Shown here one piece after another: positions 8,708-17,307 of a stretch of 64,000 bases of DNA. A program made the position numbers and the translations under genes. This DNA is from Paracoccus hibiscisoli (lineage in GTDB: Bacteria > Pseudomonadota > Alphaproteobacteria > Rhodobacterales > Rhodobacteraceae), in NCBI RefSeq assembly GCF_005048265.1, contig NZ_SUNH01000002.1, positions 53,121 to 117,120 on the forward strand. The letters run 5' to 3'. The notes beneath the pieces were generated by a model. The model was not told where the DNA came from. It made no database searches and saw nothing but the letters and a program-made list of their open reading frames with translations. The stretch's first letter is position 1; each line of letters starts with the position of its first letter.

Positions 8708-9934
8708 ATGCGCAAGATCACCCTTCCCGAACGCCCCGACCTGGCCGCCAAGGCCGCTGAGGTCGGTTTCACCTTTGCCCATATGCATGGCGAGCCCTAT
8801 TGGGACGAAACCAGCGCCTATCGGTTCACGCTGGCCCAGATCGAGGATGATCTGGAGGGCCCCGCGACCGAGTTGCATGCCATGACCCGCCAGGCGGTGG
8901 ACCGCATCGTGGCCGACCCCGAGCTGATGACCCGCATGGGGATCCCCGAGGCGCATCACGCGCTGGTCGCGGACAGCTGGGCCAGGAACGAGCCCGAGCT
9001 GTATGGCCGGATGGATTTCGCCTATGACGGCACCGGCCCGGCGAAACTGCTGGAATACAATGCCGACACGCCCACCTCGCTGTACGAATCGGCGGCGTTC
9101 CAGTGGCAGTGGCTGGAGGATCAGATGGCGGCGGGCCACCTGCCCGAAGGAGCCGACCAGTTCAACGCTATCCACGAGGTCCTGGTCGAGCGGTTCCGCG
9201 AGCTGTTCGCGCCCGATACCGACATCCACTTCACCGCTGCCGCCGGCAATGCCGAGGATTACGCCACCGTCGAATCGATGGCCTGGGCCGCGCGTGAGGC
9301 CGGGATGGGCGCGCATTACAGCGATCTGGACAAGCTGGCCGTCAGCCGCGACGGACAGTTCCTGGATGCCGACGACCGCGTGATCGGCACCCTTTTCAAG
9401 CTGTACTCTTGGGAGGATCTGCTGGCCGACGACTATGCCCGTCACATCGCGGGGGCGGGCTGCCTGTTCCTGGAGCCCGCCTGGAAGGCCGTCGTGTCGA
9501 ACAAGGGCCTGCTGCCCGTCCTGTGGGAGATGTTTCCGGGCCACCCGAACCTGCTGCCCGCCTTTTTCGCCGATGACGTGGCCCCTGCCCTGGTCGAGGG
9601 TGGCCAGCCCGCCCCCGCCATCGCCGCCGCCTTTGCGCCCGTGGCCGAGCAGTTCCGCGCGGGCCATGTGGTCAAGCCGATCTTTTCGCGCGAAGGCGCG
9701 GGCGTCGTCATCGTCGAGAATGGCGATGTCACCGAGGCGTCGGCCAACCACGACTATGACGCGCATCCGCGCATCGTTCAGGCCTATCACCCGCTGCCCG
9801 AATTCGACGGCTTTCGGCCCGTGATCGGGGCGTGGATCGTCGGCCGGGACTGCGCCGGCATCGGCATCCGCGAGGATCGCGCCCGCATCACCCAGGATCT
9901 GTCGCGCTTCAAGCCGCATTTCATCGCGGATTGA
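8708..9934 (+). CDS. Glutathionylspermidine-synthase-like ATP-grasp protein (YgiC/YjfC type)
   Basis: A 408-residue protein of the glutathionylspermidine synthase pre-ATP-grasp family. Hallmarks are the N-terminal WDETSAYRF, the conserved YDGTGPAKLLEYNADTPTSLYE, and the C-terminal ATP-grasp part with VVKPIFSREGAG and VIGAWIV. E. coli YgiC and YjfC have only the synthetase half and are thought to ligate a small peptide or amine; the actual substrate is unknown. ATG 8708 is chosen because the longer frame enters non-conserved sequence. It sits 17 bases before a YgiB-like lipoprotein, the same pair as E. coli ygiB-ygiC but in reverse order. Confidence 0.88.
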   Translation: MRKITLPERPDLAAKAAEVGFTFAHMHGEPYWDETSAYRFTLAQIEDDLEGPATELHAMTRQAVDRIVADPELMTRMGIPEAHHALVADSWARNEPELYGRMDFAYDGTGPAKLLEYNADTPTSLYESAAFQWQWLEDQMAAGHLPEGADQFNAIHEVLVERFRELFAPDTDIHFTAAAGNAEDYATVESMAWAAREAGMGAHYSDLDKLAVSRDGQFLDADDRVIGTLFKLYSWEDLLADDYARHIAGAGCLFLEPAWKAVVSNKGLLPVLWEMFPGHPNLLPAFFADDVAPALVEGGQPAPAIAAAFAPVAEQFRAGHVVKPIFSREGAGVVIVENGDVTEASANHDYDAHPRIVQAYHPLPEFDGFRPVIGAWIVGRDCAGIGIREDRARITQDLSRFKPHFIAD

Positions 9935-9951
9935 TCCGCCAAGGAGGACCC

Positions 9952-10536
9952 ATGAGAAAACGTTCCAGAACCGTCGCGCTGACCATCCTTGGCGCCGCAG
10001 CCTTCACCGTCGCGGGCTGTCGCGACGAACAGGTCGACGCGCAGGCCTTTCCCGATCTGGCCAGCTGCCAGGCGGCCGCCAGCCAGGACGGGCTGATCAC
10101 CGCCGCCGAATGCAACCAGGCCTTTGCCGAGGCGCAGGCCCTGCATGTCGAGGCCGCCCCCCGCTATGACAGCCTGGCCGTCTGCGAGGAGCAGCACGGC
10201 GCGGGCAATTGCGGCTCCGAGGCGCAGCAGGGCGCGGGCGGGTCGGGCGGCATCTTCATGCCACTGCTGGCGGGCTATCTGATCGGCAGCATGCTGGGCC
10301 GCGCGACAGGCGGGATGGCCGCGTCGCAGCCGATGTACCGCAATGCGCAGGGCGGGTTCACCAACGCCTCGGGCACGACCAATTTCGGCAGCAATGCGGG
10401 CCGCGCGCAGATGTCGTCGCAGAACTTTGCCCGCCCCGCCGCGACCGCCGGACAGGCCCCGATGACCCGCGCCACCGCCGGATCGCGCGGCGGCTTTGGC
10501 AATGCGGGCAGCGCCCGCAGCAGCATCGGCGGCTGA
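9952..10536 (+). CDS. YgiB-like (DUF1190) lipoprotein
   Basis: A 194-residue DUF1190-family protein with a strong ribosome-binding site (AAGGAGG, 9941-9947). A lipoprotein signal is visible: basic N terminus MRKRSR, hydrophobic core, and lipobox VAGC with Cys 23. The mature part has Cys-containing segments (LASCQAA, AECNQAF, VCEEQH) and a glycine/serine-rich low-complexity end with a short hydrophobic stretch (FMPLLAGYLIGSMLG). Function is unknown in all relatives; its persistent pairing with YgiC-like synthetases suggests an envelope-associated partner. Confidence 0.82.
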   Translation: MRKRSRTVALTILGAAAFTVAGCRDEQVDAQAFPDLASCQAAASQDGLITAAECNQAFAEAQALHVEAAPRYDSLAVCEEQHGAGNCGSEAQQGAGGSGGIFMPLLAGYLIGSMLGRATGGMAASQPMYRNAQGGFTNASGTTNFGSNAGRAQMSSQNFARPAATAGQAPMTRATAGSRGGFGNAGSARSSIGG

Positions 10537-10545
10537 CCCGCGCCC

Positions 10546-10574
10546 CCCGCCTGCCCCCGTGACGGGCAGGCGGG
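10546..10574 (+). terminator. GC hairpin after the ygiB-like gene
   Basis: A perfect 11-bp inverted repeat, CCCGCCTGCCC / GGGCAGGCGGG, with a 7-base loop, starting 9 bases after the stop codon. There is no U-tract, so it may stabilise the mRNA end or act with Rho rather than being a canonical intrinsic terminator. It separates this operon from the transporter operon at 10671. Confidence 0.6.
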
Positions 10575-10670
10575 AACCATTTCGTCGCAGCCGCATTTCG
10601 CCTGTTGACCCCGGCCCGCCAGAATGGCCCGATCACGGTCACGTCATTCGCGCGACAGGAGAGACCTGCG

Positions 10671-11576
10671 ATGAAAGCCCTTACCCCCCTCGCCGCGCTG
10701 CTGATCGGCATGGGTTCCGCCGCCGCGGCCCAGGATATCACCGTGTCGTCCAAGATCGACACCGAAGGTGGCCTTCTGGGCAACATGATCCTGATGGCGC
10801 TGCAGGATGCGGGCCTGCCCGTGCAGGACCGCCTGCAGCTGGGCGGCACGCCGATCATGCGCGATGCGATCACCTCGGGTCAGATCGACATCTATCCCGA
10901 ATACACCGCCAACGGCGCCTTCTTCTTCAACGAGGCCGACAGCGAGGTCTGGAAGGACGCCCAGGCCGGTTTCGACCGCGTGTCCGAGCTGGACATGGAG
11001 CAGAACGAGATCGTCTGGCTGAAGCCCTCGCCCGCGAACAACACCTGGGCCATCGCCCTGCGCCAGGACCTGGCGCAGGAGAACGGTCTGGAGACCATGT
11101 CCCAGATGGGCGAATGGATCGCAGGTGGCGGCGCGATCAAGCTGGCGGCATCGACCGAATTCGTGACCTCGGCCGCGGCGCTGCCCGCGTTCCAGGAGAC
11201 CTATGGCTTTGCGCTGACCCCCGACCAGCTGGTGCAGCTGTCGGGCGGCGACACGGCCGCCACCATCGCGGCGGCGGCGCAGCAGACCTCGGGCGTGAAT
11301 GCGGCGATGGTCTATGGCACCGATGGCGGCATCGCCCCCGCGGGTCTGGTGGTGATGGCCGATGATCAGGGCGTCCAGCCCGTCTATCAGCCCGCCCCCA
11401 TCATCCGCGCCGAGGTTCTGCAGGCCCACCCGGAGATCCGCGACATCCTGGCGCCGATCTTCGACAGCCTGGACCTTGAGACCCTGCAGGAGCTGAACGG
11501 CCGCATCCAGATCGGCGGAGAGCCCGCCGCCACCGTCGCCCGCGACCACCTGACCCAAGCGGGTCTGCTGGACTGA
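10671..11576 (+). CDS. Osmoprotectant ABC transporter substrate-binding protein (YehZ/OsmF type)
   Basis: A 301-residue periplasmic binding protein of the OpuAC/OsmX superfamily. The cleavable signal peptide ends about ...SAAAA-QD (residue 20-21). Family signatures are SSKIDTEGGLLGNM, IDIYPEYTANG (the YPEYTG-like motif of quaternary-amine binders) and LAPIFDSLDLETLQELNGRI near the C terminus. Likely ligands are glycine betaine or related compatible solutes. It is the first gene of a four-gene operon in yehZ-Y-X-W order; its stop overlaps the next start by one base. SD CAGGAGAG lies at 10657-10664. Confidence 0.9.
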   Translation: MKALTPLAALLIGMGSAAAAQDITVSSKIDTEGGLLGNMILMALQDAGLPVQDRLQLGGTPIMRDAITSGQIDIYPEYTANGAFFFNEADSEVWKDAQAGFDRVSELDMEQNEIVWLKPSPANNTWAIALRQDLAQENGLETMSQMGEWIAGGGAIKLAASTEFVTSAAALPAFQETYGFALTPDQLVQLSGGDTAATIAAAAQQTSGVNAAMVYGTDGGIAPAGLVVMADDQGVQPVYQPAPIIRAEVLQAHPEIRDILAPIFDSLDLETLQELNGRIQIGGEPAATVARDHLTQAGLLD

Positions 11577-12715
11577 TGCGCCCCCGGCTGGACCGGCCCG
11601 GCCTGCTGTTCGCGATTGTCGGACTGGCCGGGCTGGCCCTGCCGCTGGTGCAGTTCAAGCCCAACCGCATCGTCCCCGGAGAGGGGCTGACCCTCCCCGC
11701 CGCCCTGCCCTGGGGCTGGCCGCTGCTGCTGACGCTGGCTGCGGTGCTGGTGGCGGGCTGCCTGCGCTGGCCCTCCGTTCTGCGCCTTGGGGCGGCGGCG
11801 GCGGGTCTGCTGACGGTGCTGCTGGCGCTTGGGGCGGCGGCCACGCATCTGACACCGCCCGACGACACGCTGGCGCGGGTGGCGCCTGCGGCGGGTTTCT
11901 GGCTGATGGCGCTGGCCTTTGCGCTGATGCTGGCCGATGCGCTGGCGCGGATGAACCCCGCGCTGTGGCTGCGCTGGCTGATCCTGGCGGGGGCGGTCGC
12001 GTCCATGGGCGTGCTGCTGGCCTCGGGCGCGCTGGACGGGGTGTCCGTCATGCGCGAATACGCCGCGCGCCAGGACATCTTCCTGCGCGAGGCACGGGCG
12101 CATCTGACGCTGGCCTTCGGGTCGCTGACGCTGGCGTTGCTGGTGGGGTTGCCGCTTGGGGTGGCGCTGTATCAGGCGCGGCGGCTGAGGGGCCCGGTCC
12201 TGTCGGTGCTGAACATCCTGCAGACCATCCCGTCGCTGGCATTGTTCGGGGTGATGATCCCGATCTTTGGCTGGATCGCGGCCAATGTGCCCGGCGCGGC
12301 GCAGGCGGGGGTGGCGGGCATCGGCCTGTTCCCGGCGCTGGTCGCGCTGTTTCTCTATTCCCTGCTGCCGGTCGTGTCGAACACCCTGACCGGGCTGACC
12401 GGCGTGAACCCCGCGACGCGCGAGGCCGCGATCGGTCTGGGCCTGACGCAGCCGCAGCTGCTGGTGCAGGTGCTGATCCCGCTGGCGCTGCCGGTGCTGC
12501 TGGCGGCGGTGCGGATCGTGCTGGTCCAGAACATCGGGCTGGCGGTCATCGCGGGCCTGATCGGCGGCGGCGGCTTTGGTACCTTCGTCTTTCAGGGCCT
12601 GAACCAGACCGCAATGGATCTGGTCCTGCTGGGCGCCCTGCCCACCATCGCGCTGGCGCTGATTGCCGGCATTGCCCTTGATCTGCTGGTGCGTTCCAGC
12701 CGGAGGACCGCATGA
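11576..12715 (+). CDS. Osmoprotectant ABC transporter permease (YehY type)
   Basis: A 379-residue inner-membrane permease. The first about 170 residues form several extra hydrophobic helices typical of YehY. The C-terminal half is a standard BPD_transp_1 domain with the EAA-like loop ...NPATREAAIGLGLTQPQLLVQVLIPLALPVLLA. It is coupled to the binding-protein gene (TGATG) and to the ATPase gene (ATGA overlap). It works with the second permease at 13644 as a heterodimeric channel. Confidence 0.9.
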   Translation: MRPRLDRPGLLFAIVGLAGLALPLVQFKPNRIVPGEGLTLPAALPWGWPLLLTLAAVLVAGCLRWPSVLRLGAAAAGLLTVLLALGAAATHLTPPDDTLARVAPAAGFWLMALAFALMLADALARMNPALWLRWLILAGAVASMGVLLASGALDGVSVMREYAARQDIFLREARAHLTLAFGSLTLALLVGLPLGVALYQARRLRGPVLSVLNILQTIPSLALFGVMIPIFGWIAANVPGAAQAGVAGIGLFPALVALFLYSLLPVVSNTLTGLTGVNPATREAAIGLGLTQPQLLVQVLIPLALPVLLAAVRIVLVQNIGLAVIAGLIGGGGFGTFVFQGLNQTAMDLVLLGALPTIALALIAGIALDLLVRSSRRTA

Positions 12716-13647
12716 TCGACATCCAGAACCTGACCCGCATCTATGACGGCCGCGCCGCCGTCGACGATGTCAGCCTGACGGTCGAGGCGGGCCAGATCGC
12801 GGCCCTGGTCGGCACATCCGGGTCGGGCAAGACGACGCTGCTGCGCATGATCAACCGACTGGTCGAACCCTCCAGCGGGCGTGTCCTGATCGACGGTCAG
12901 GACACGCGGCAGGTGGCACCCCACCTGCTGCGGCGCCGCATCGGCTATGCCATCCAGGGCCACGGTCTGTTCCCGCACCGCACCGTCGGCCAGAACATCG
13001 CCACCGTCCCGCGCCTGCTGGGCTGGGACCAGGCCGCGATCCGCGACCGGGTGGACGAGCTGCTGACCCTGTTCCAGATGGAGCCCGACCAGTTCCGCGA
13101 CCGCATGCCCCATGAGCTGTCCGGCGGCCAGCAGCAGCGTGTGGGCGTGGCCCGTGCGCTGGCGGCGAAACCCGACCTGCTGCTGATGGACGAACCCTTC
13201 GGCGCGCTGGACCCGGTGATCCGCGCCAAGGCGCAGGCCGACCTGCGCGACATCCAGCGCCGGCTTGGCACCACGCTGATCCTGGTCACCCATGACATGG
13301 AGGAGGCCGTCACACTGGGCGACCGCATCGCCGTCATGGACAAGGGCCGACTGGCCCAATACGCCCCCCCGACCGAAATCCTGACCGCCCCCGCCACGCC
13401 CTTCGTGCGCGACCTGATCGGGCTGGACCAGCGGCCCTTCCACCTGCTGTCGCTGACCCCGGCCCATGTCCTGGCCCGTGAGGGCCAGGCCGAGGGCCCC
13501 GCCCTGCCCCGCGACGCCACCCTGCGCGACGCGCTGGCCGAATGCCTGTGGAGCGGGCGCGACGCCCTGCCGGTCGAGGGGGGCGGCGTCATCACCTTGG
13601 CCGCGCTGCGCGCTCAGGCCGCGCCTCAGGCGCGGGCGGCGGAATGA
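12712..13647 (+). CDS. Osmoprotectant ABC transporter ATP-binding protein (YehX type)
   Basis: A 311-residue ABC ATPase. Walker A is GTSGSGKTT, the Q-loop region is YAIQGHGLFPH, the ABC signature is LSGGQQQRVGVARAL, Walker B is LLLMDEPFGALD, and the switch His is in VTHDME. A C-terminal extension of about 70 residues follows the ATPase, as in YehX/OpuA-type proteins, but no clear pair of CBS domains is seen. It powers the transporter encoded by the flanking genes. Confidence 0.93.
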   Translation: MIDIQNLTRIYDGRAAVDDVSLTVEAGQIAALVGTSGSGKTTLLRMINRLVEPSSGRVLIDGQDTRQVAPHLLRRRIGYAIQGHGLFPHRTVGQNIATVPRLLGWDQAAIRDRVDELLTLFQMEPDQFRDRMPHELSGGQQQRVGVARALAAKPDLLLMDEPFGALDPVIRAKAQADLRDIQRRLGTTLILVTHDMEEAVTLGDRIAVMDKGRLAQYAPPTEILTAPATPFVRDLIGLDQRPFHLLSLTPAHVLAREGQAEGPALPRDATLRDALAECLWSGRDALPVEGGGVITLAALRAQAAPQARAAE

Positions 13648-14378
13648 TCGGACGCGTCCTGCTGGCCCTGGCCGCGGCGGTTCTGGTGGCGTTCCTGGCC
13701 AGCCCGGACAGCTTTGCCGCGGTGTTCGAGCCGTTCACCCGCAACAACGCACCGCCGATCTATCGCCAGACGCCGCTGTGGTCGCTGACCCTGTCGCATC
13801 TGACGCTGGTGGCGCTGGCGGTCGTCGCCTCGACCGTCGTGGCGCTGGTGCTGGCGGTTCTGGTGACGCGACCTGCCGGGCGCGAGTTCCTGCCCTTGGC
13901 GCGCACCATCACCAGCGTCGGACAGACTTTTCCGCCCGTGGCCGTGCTGGCGCTGGCCGTGCCGATCATGGGGTTCGGCGCCGGGCCGACGCTGGTGGCG
14001 CTGTTCCTCTATGGCCTGCTGCCGGTGTTCGAGAACACCCTGGCGGGCCTGACCACCCAGCCCCCCAACGTGACCGAGGCCGCGCGCGGCATGGGCCTGA
14101 CCCCCCGCCAGCGCCTGTGGCAGGTCGAGCTGCCGCTGGCCCTGCCGGTGATCCTCGGCGGCATGCGGCTGACGGCGGTGATCTCGCTTGGCACCGCCAC
14201 GATCGGGTCCACCGTCGCGGCCCGCACCCTGGGCGAGGTCATCATCGCGGGCCTTCTGTCCGCCAACACGGCCTTCGTGCTGCAGGGCGGGCTGGTGGTG
14301 GGCATCATCGCCGTGCTGATCCACGAGGGGTTCCAGGCGCTGGAACGCCGCGCCCGCGCCCGGATCGGCCAAGCCTAG
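13644..14378 (+). CDS. Osmoprotectant ABC transporter permease (YehW type)
   Basis: A 244-residue permease with about six hydrophobic helices and the conserved EAA loop NVTEAARGMGLTPRQRLWQVELPLALPVILGG. ATG 13644 is chosen because it overlaps the ATPase stop by 4 bases; the open frame goes 34 codons further into the ATPase gene. It closes the four-gene yehZYXW-like operon. The gene converges on the GntR regulator with a 12-base gap and no visible terminator. Confidence 0.9.
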   Translation: MIGRVLLALAAAVLVAFLASPDSFAAVFEPFTRNNAPPIYRQTPLWSLTLSHLTLVALAVVASTVVALVLAVLVTRPAGREFLPLARTITSVGQTFPPVAVLALAVPIMGFGAGPTLVALFLYGLLPVFENTLAGLTTQPPNVTEAARGMGLTPRQRLWQVELPLALPVILGGMRLTAVISLGTATIGSTVAARTLGEVIIAGLLSANTAFVLQGGLVVGIIAVLIHEGFQALERRARARIGQA

Positions 14379-14390
14379 CATAAGCATGGC

Positions 14391-15071
14391 CTAGCCGCGC
14401 AGCGCAGCCGCCAGCCCGCCGGTCGCGGGGGGCACGTCGTCGAACCGGATGCCTGCCTCGATATGGCGCAGATGCTGGTCCAGCAGGGACAGGGCGCGTG
14501 CCTCGTCCCGCGCGGCGATGGCGGCGACGATGCCTGCATGCTCGTCCTCGGCGCAGAGCGTCGCGTGGCCTTGGGCATAGAGCCCGATGATCAGCGAGGA
14601 CCGCATCGTCAGTTCGTCCAGATAGCGTGCCAGCACCGGGTTGCGCCCGATGCGCGCCAGCAGGATGTGGAACCCCCGCGACAGCCGGATCAGCGCGGGG
14701 CGGTTGTCATGGCCGCGCGCCGCGTCCTCCTGCGCCAGATGCCGGCGCAGGTCGGCCAGATCGGTCGCGTCGGCCAGGCGGACGGCGTTGCGGCAGATCG
14801 TCGTCTCGATCGCGCGGCGGGCCTGGAACACGTCGCGGGCATCCTGCGGCGTGGGGGTGGCGACATAGGCGCCGCGATTGGGCAGGTGATCGACCACCTG
14901 CCAGCCGGTCAGCATGGACAGCGCCCGGCGCACATGGGCGCGGTTGCAGGCAAAGATGTCGGATATCGCCTGTTCGCCCAGCTTGGTCCCGGCCACCAGC
15001 CGCTGATCGGCAATGGCGTCCAGGATGCTGTCCACGATCAGGGTCTCTAGCGGCTTCTCCATGGTTTCCAA
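14391..15071 (-). CDS. GntR-family regulator, FadR/FCD subfamily
   Basis: A 226-residue transcription factor. The N-terminal winged helix (about 10-72) includes GTKLGEQAISDIFACNRAHVRRALSML, and the C-terminal all-helical FCD ligand-binding domain (about 80-215) has the conserved Asp/His positions around FHILLARIGRN and EHAGIVAAI. Start choice: TTG 15071 is 6 bases from a good AAGGAAGG SD, while ATG 15062 is 15 bases away, so TTG is preferred. It is divergent from the racemase/permease genes and probably regulates them and itself via the palindrome at 15138-15153. Confidence 0.88.
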   Translation of the reverse strand: METMEKPLETLIVDSILDAIADQRLVAGTKLGEQAISDIFACNRAHVRRALSMLTGWQVVDHLPNRGAYVATPTPQDARDVFQARRAIETTICRNAVRLADATDLADLRRHLAQEDAARGHDNRPALIRLSRGFHILLARIGRNPVLARYLDELTMRSSLIIGLYAQGHATLCAEDEHAGIVAAIAARDEARALSLLDQHLRHIEAGIRFDDVPPATGGLAAALRG

Positions 15072-15137
15072 ATTGCACCTTCCTTAAGCCTTCGCAATAT
15101 CGTTCCGCTTTGGAATGCGGCAGAAAAATATGATTAT

Positions 15138-15153
15138 TGATTGTTAACAATCA
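15138..15153. promoter_or_regulatory. Perfect 16-bp palindrome, candidate GntR operator
   Basis: TGATTGTTAACAATCA is a perfect palindrome in the 118-bp divergent spacer between the GntR gene and the racemase gene. It lies in an unusually A/T-rich patch, with a half-site-like GGTAACAATGATG just downstream. FCD-type GntR proteins bind short palindromes at their own promoters, so binding by the adjacent regulator is a reasonable inference. Its position 36 bases before the racemase start would allow repression. Confidence 0.6.
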
Positions 15154-15189
15154 GTGGTAACAATGATGCGACTCAGAGAGGAGCCGCCG

Positions 15190-15888
15190 ATGAAGCTGGT
15201 CGTGATCAACCCCAATTCCACCGCGTCGATGACCGACAAGATCGTCGAAGCCGCCCGCGCCGTGGCCGGTTCCGGCACCGAGGTCGAGGGCCGCACCGCG
15301 CATGGCGCCCCCGCCAGCATCGAGGGCCATTTCGACGAGGTGATGTGCGCCGCCCACCTGCTGCGCGAGGTCCAGGAGGCCGAAGCCCAGGGTGCCGACG
15401 CCATCGTGGTGGCCTGTTTCGACGACCCCGCCATCGGCGCCTGCCGCGAGGTTGCGACCGGCCCCGTGCTGGGCATCTGCGAGGCGGGGGTCAAGGCCGC
15501 CAGCATGATCGCCACGTCGTTCAGCATCGTCACCACCCTGCCCCGCTCGGTTCCCGTGATCGAGGAACTGGTGCGCCGCTATGGCCTGGATCACCAGTGC
15601 CGCCGCGTCCGTTCCGCCGAAATTCCGGTGCTGGCGCTGGAACAGCCCGGTTCGGATGCACGCGCCCGCGTGCGTGCCGAGATTCTGCGCGCCATCGAGG
15701 AGGATAACTGCGAGGCCGTGCTGCTGGGCTGCGCGGGCATGGCCGACCTGACCGAATGGCTGTCCGCGGAATGCGGCATCCCGGTCATCGACGGCGTCAC
15801 CGCCGCCACGACATTCGCCGAGGCGCTGGTCCGCGCCGGGCTGCGCACCTCCAAGATCGGGGCCTATGCGCACCCGATCCAAAAATAA
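15190..15888 (+). CDS. Asp/Glu/hydantoin racemase family protein
   Basis: A 232-residue member of the Asp/Glu/hydantoin racemase superfamily. The two catalytic Cys regions are in AIVVACFDDPAIG and AVLLGCAGMADL, and the N-terminal motif VINPNSTASMT is typical of hydantoin/allantoin racemases. ATG 15190 has a GAGAGGAG SD; an upstream in-frame ATG overlaps the operator palindrome and is rejected. Together with the downstream NCS1 permease it suggests uptake and racemisation of a hydantoin-like compound. No hydantoinase or carbamoylase is in the window, so the substrate is open. Confidence 0.87.
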   Translation: MKLVVINPNSTASMTDKIVEAARAVAGSGTEVEGRTAHGAPASIEGHFDEVMCAAHLLREVQEAEAQGADAIVVACFDDPAIGACREVATGPVLGICEAGVKAASMIATSFSIVTTLPRSVPVIEELVRRYGLDHQCRRVRSAEIPVLALEQPGSDARARVRAEILRAIEEDNCEAVLLGCAGMADLTEWLSAECGIPVIDGVTAATTFAEALVRAGLRTSKIGAYAHPIQK

Positions 15889-15921
15889 GAAAACGCTCAT
15901 CCTCCGACAGGGAAGAACCCC

Positions 15922-17271
15922 ATGACCACAACCACGATGACCGGGGGCGCGGTCCCCCATGACGACAAGAAGATCGGCGAGGAAAGCCTGGCCCCCCAGC
16001 AGACCCGCATCATGGGCCCCTGGTCCTACCTGTTCGCCTGGCTGGGCGGCTGCGTCAGCATCGGCACCTTCACGGTCGGATCGGGCCTGGTCGGCACGCT
16101 GAACCTGATCCAGACCGTGCTGGCCATCGCCATCGGCTGCGGCGTCATCGGCCTGGCGCTGATGATCAACGGGCGCGCGGGGCACAAATACGGCATCCCC
16201 TTCATGGTCCAGGCCCGCGCGGCCTATGGGTTTTCGGGCACGCGGCTGCCGGCGCTGGTGCGGTCCGTCCCGGCGATCGTCTGGTACGGGTTTCAAAGCT
16301 GGATCGGCGCGGGGGCGCTGAACCTCGTGTCGGAAACCATGTTCGGCTATTCCAACATCTGGGTGTTCTTCATAGGCTTCCAGTTCCTGCAGATCGGCCT
16401 GTCGGTGCTGGGTTTCCACGGCATCAAATGGCTGGAGAACATCGGCGCCGTCTTCATCATCGGCGCGTTGATCTACATGTTCTTTTCGGTCATCGGGCGC
16501 TATGGCGATCAGATCAGCACCAACCTGATCCAGGCCGAAGGCACCTGGGGCGCGCCCTTCTGGGGGGCCACCATGCTGTTTCTGGGCGTCTATTCCACGA
16601 TGATGCTGAACGTGTCGGATTATTCGCGCGAATTGCAGCACGGGGTCGGGCGGGGGCGGCAGGTGGCGATCTATGCCAACTCGATCCTGCCCGCGACGCT
16701 GTTCATGGGGCTGATCGGGCTGATGGTGTCATCCGCCACCGGAGAGGTCGACCCCATCCGCGTCTTTTCCAGCGCGGTGGACAACCCGGTCCTGTTGGTC
16801 GTGACGCTGCTGTTCATCGCCTTTGCGCAGGTGACGACGAACATCCTCAACAACGTGGTGCCGCCCGCCTATGCGATGATGGACGTGTTCAAGCTGCCCT
16901 TCAAGGCGGCGGCGGTGATCGTGGGCCTGCTGGCCTTCGCGACCTTTCCCTGGCTGCTGGTGCGCGACGAATCCGCGGCGGGGCTGGGCCTGTTCATCCG
17001 CACCTACAGCGCGTTCCTGGGGCCGATCTTCGCGGTGCTGGTGGTCGATTACTACATCATCCGCCGCCAGACCCTGAACCTGGCGCATCATTACGACGCC
17101 GACGGCCCCTATCGCGGATGGAACCCGGCGGCGGTCATCGCGACGGTGGTGGGCGTGGTCGTGGCGCTGATCTTTTCGGGGATCAGCTGGTATGCCAGCC
17201 TGATCCCGGCGGGTGTGACCTATTGGCTGCTGATGCAGTATCTGCCCGCCGCACAGCGGTTCCGCGCCTGA
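15922..17271 (+). CDS. NCS1-family nucleobase/hydantoin permease
   Basis: A 449-residue 12-helix transporter of the nucleobase:cation symporter-1 family (Mhp1, CodB, PucI relatives). Recognisable parts are the N-terminal GPWSYLFAWLGGCVSIGTFTVG, the GHKYGIPFMVQARAAYGFSGTRLPALVR loop and the QSWIGAGAL helix. It follows the racemase by 33 bases and shares its promoter. Candidate substrates are hydantoin, allantoin or a pyrimidine. The two genes end at a strong bidirectional terminator. Confidence 0.92.
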   Translation: MTTTTMTGGAVPHDDKKIGEESLAPQQTRIMGPWSYLFAWLGGCVSIGTFTVGSGLVGTLNLIQTVLAIAIGCGVIGLALMINGRAGHKYGIPFMVQARAAYGFSGTRLPALVRSVPAIVWYGFQSWIGAGALNLVSETMFGYSNIWVFFIGFQFLQIGLSVLGFHGIKWLENIGAVFIIGALIYMFFSVIGRYGDQISTNLIQAEGTWGAPFWGATMLFLGVYSTMMLNVSDYSRELQHGVGRGRQVAIYANSILPATLFMGLIGLMVSSATGEVDPIRVFSSAVDNPVLLVVTLLFIAFAQVTTNILNNVVPPAYAMMDVFKLPFKAAAVIVGLLAFATFPWLLVRDESAAGLGLFIRTYSAFLGPIFAVLVVDYYIIRRQTLNLAHHYDADGPYRGWNPAAVIATVVGVVVALIFSGISWYASLIPAGVTYWLLMQYLPAAQRFRA

Positions 17272-17276
17272 AACGG

Positions 17277-17304
17277 AAAAGGCCCCCGTCACCGGGGGCC
17301 TTTT
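17277..17304. terminator. Bidirectional intrinsic terminator
   Basis: An 8-bp perfect GC stem (GGCCCCCG / CGGGGGCC) with loop TCAC, flanked by AAAA on the left and TTTT on the right, so the same structure has a U-run on either strand. It lies between the convergent NCS1 permease and glgP genes and can end both transcripts. Confidence 0.92.
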
Positions 17305-17307
17305 GCC

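Noticed and set aside
6411..8708. Integrated mobile element at tRNA-Lys
   Set aside because: No integrase, transposase or duplicate of the tRNA 3' end was found; only damaged genes support the idea.
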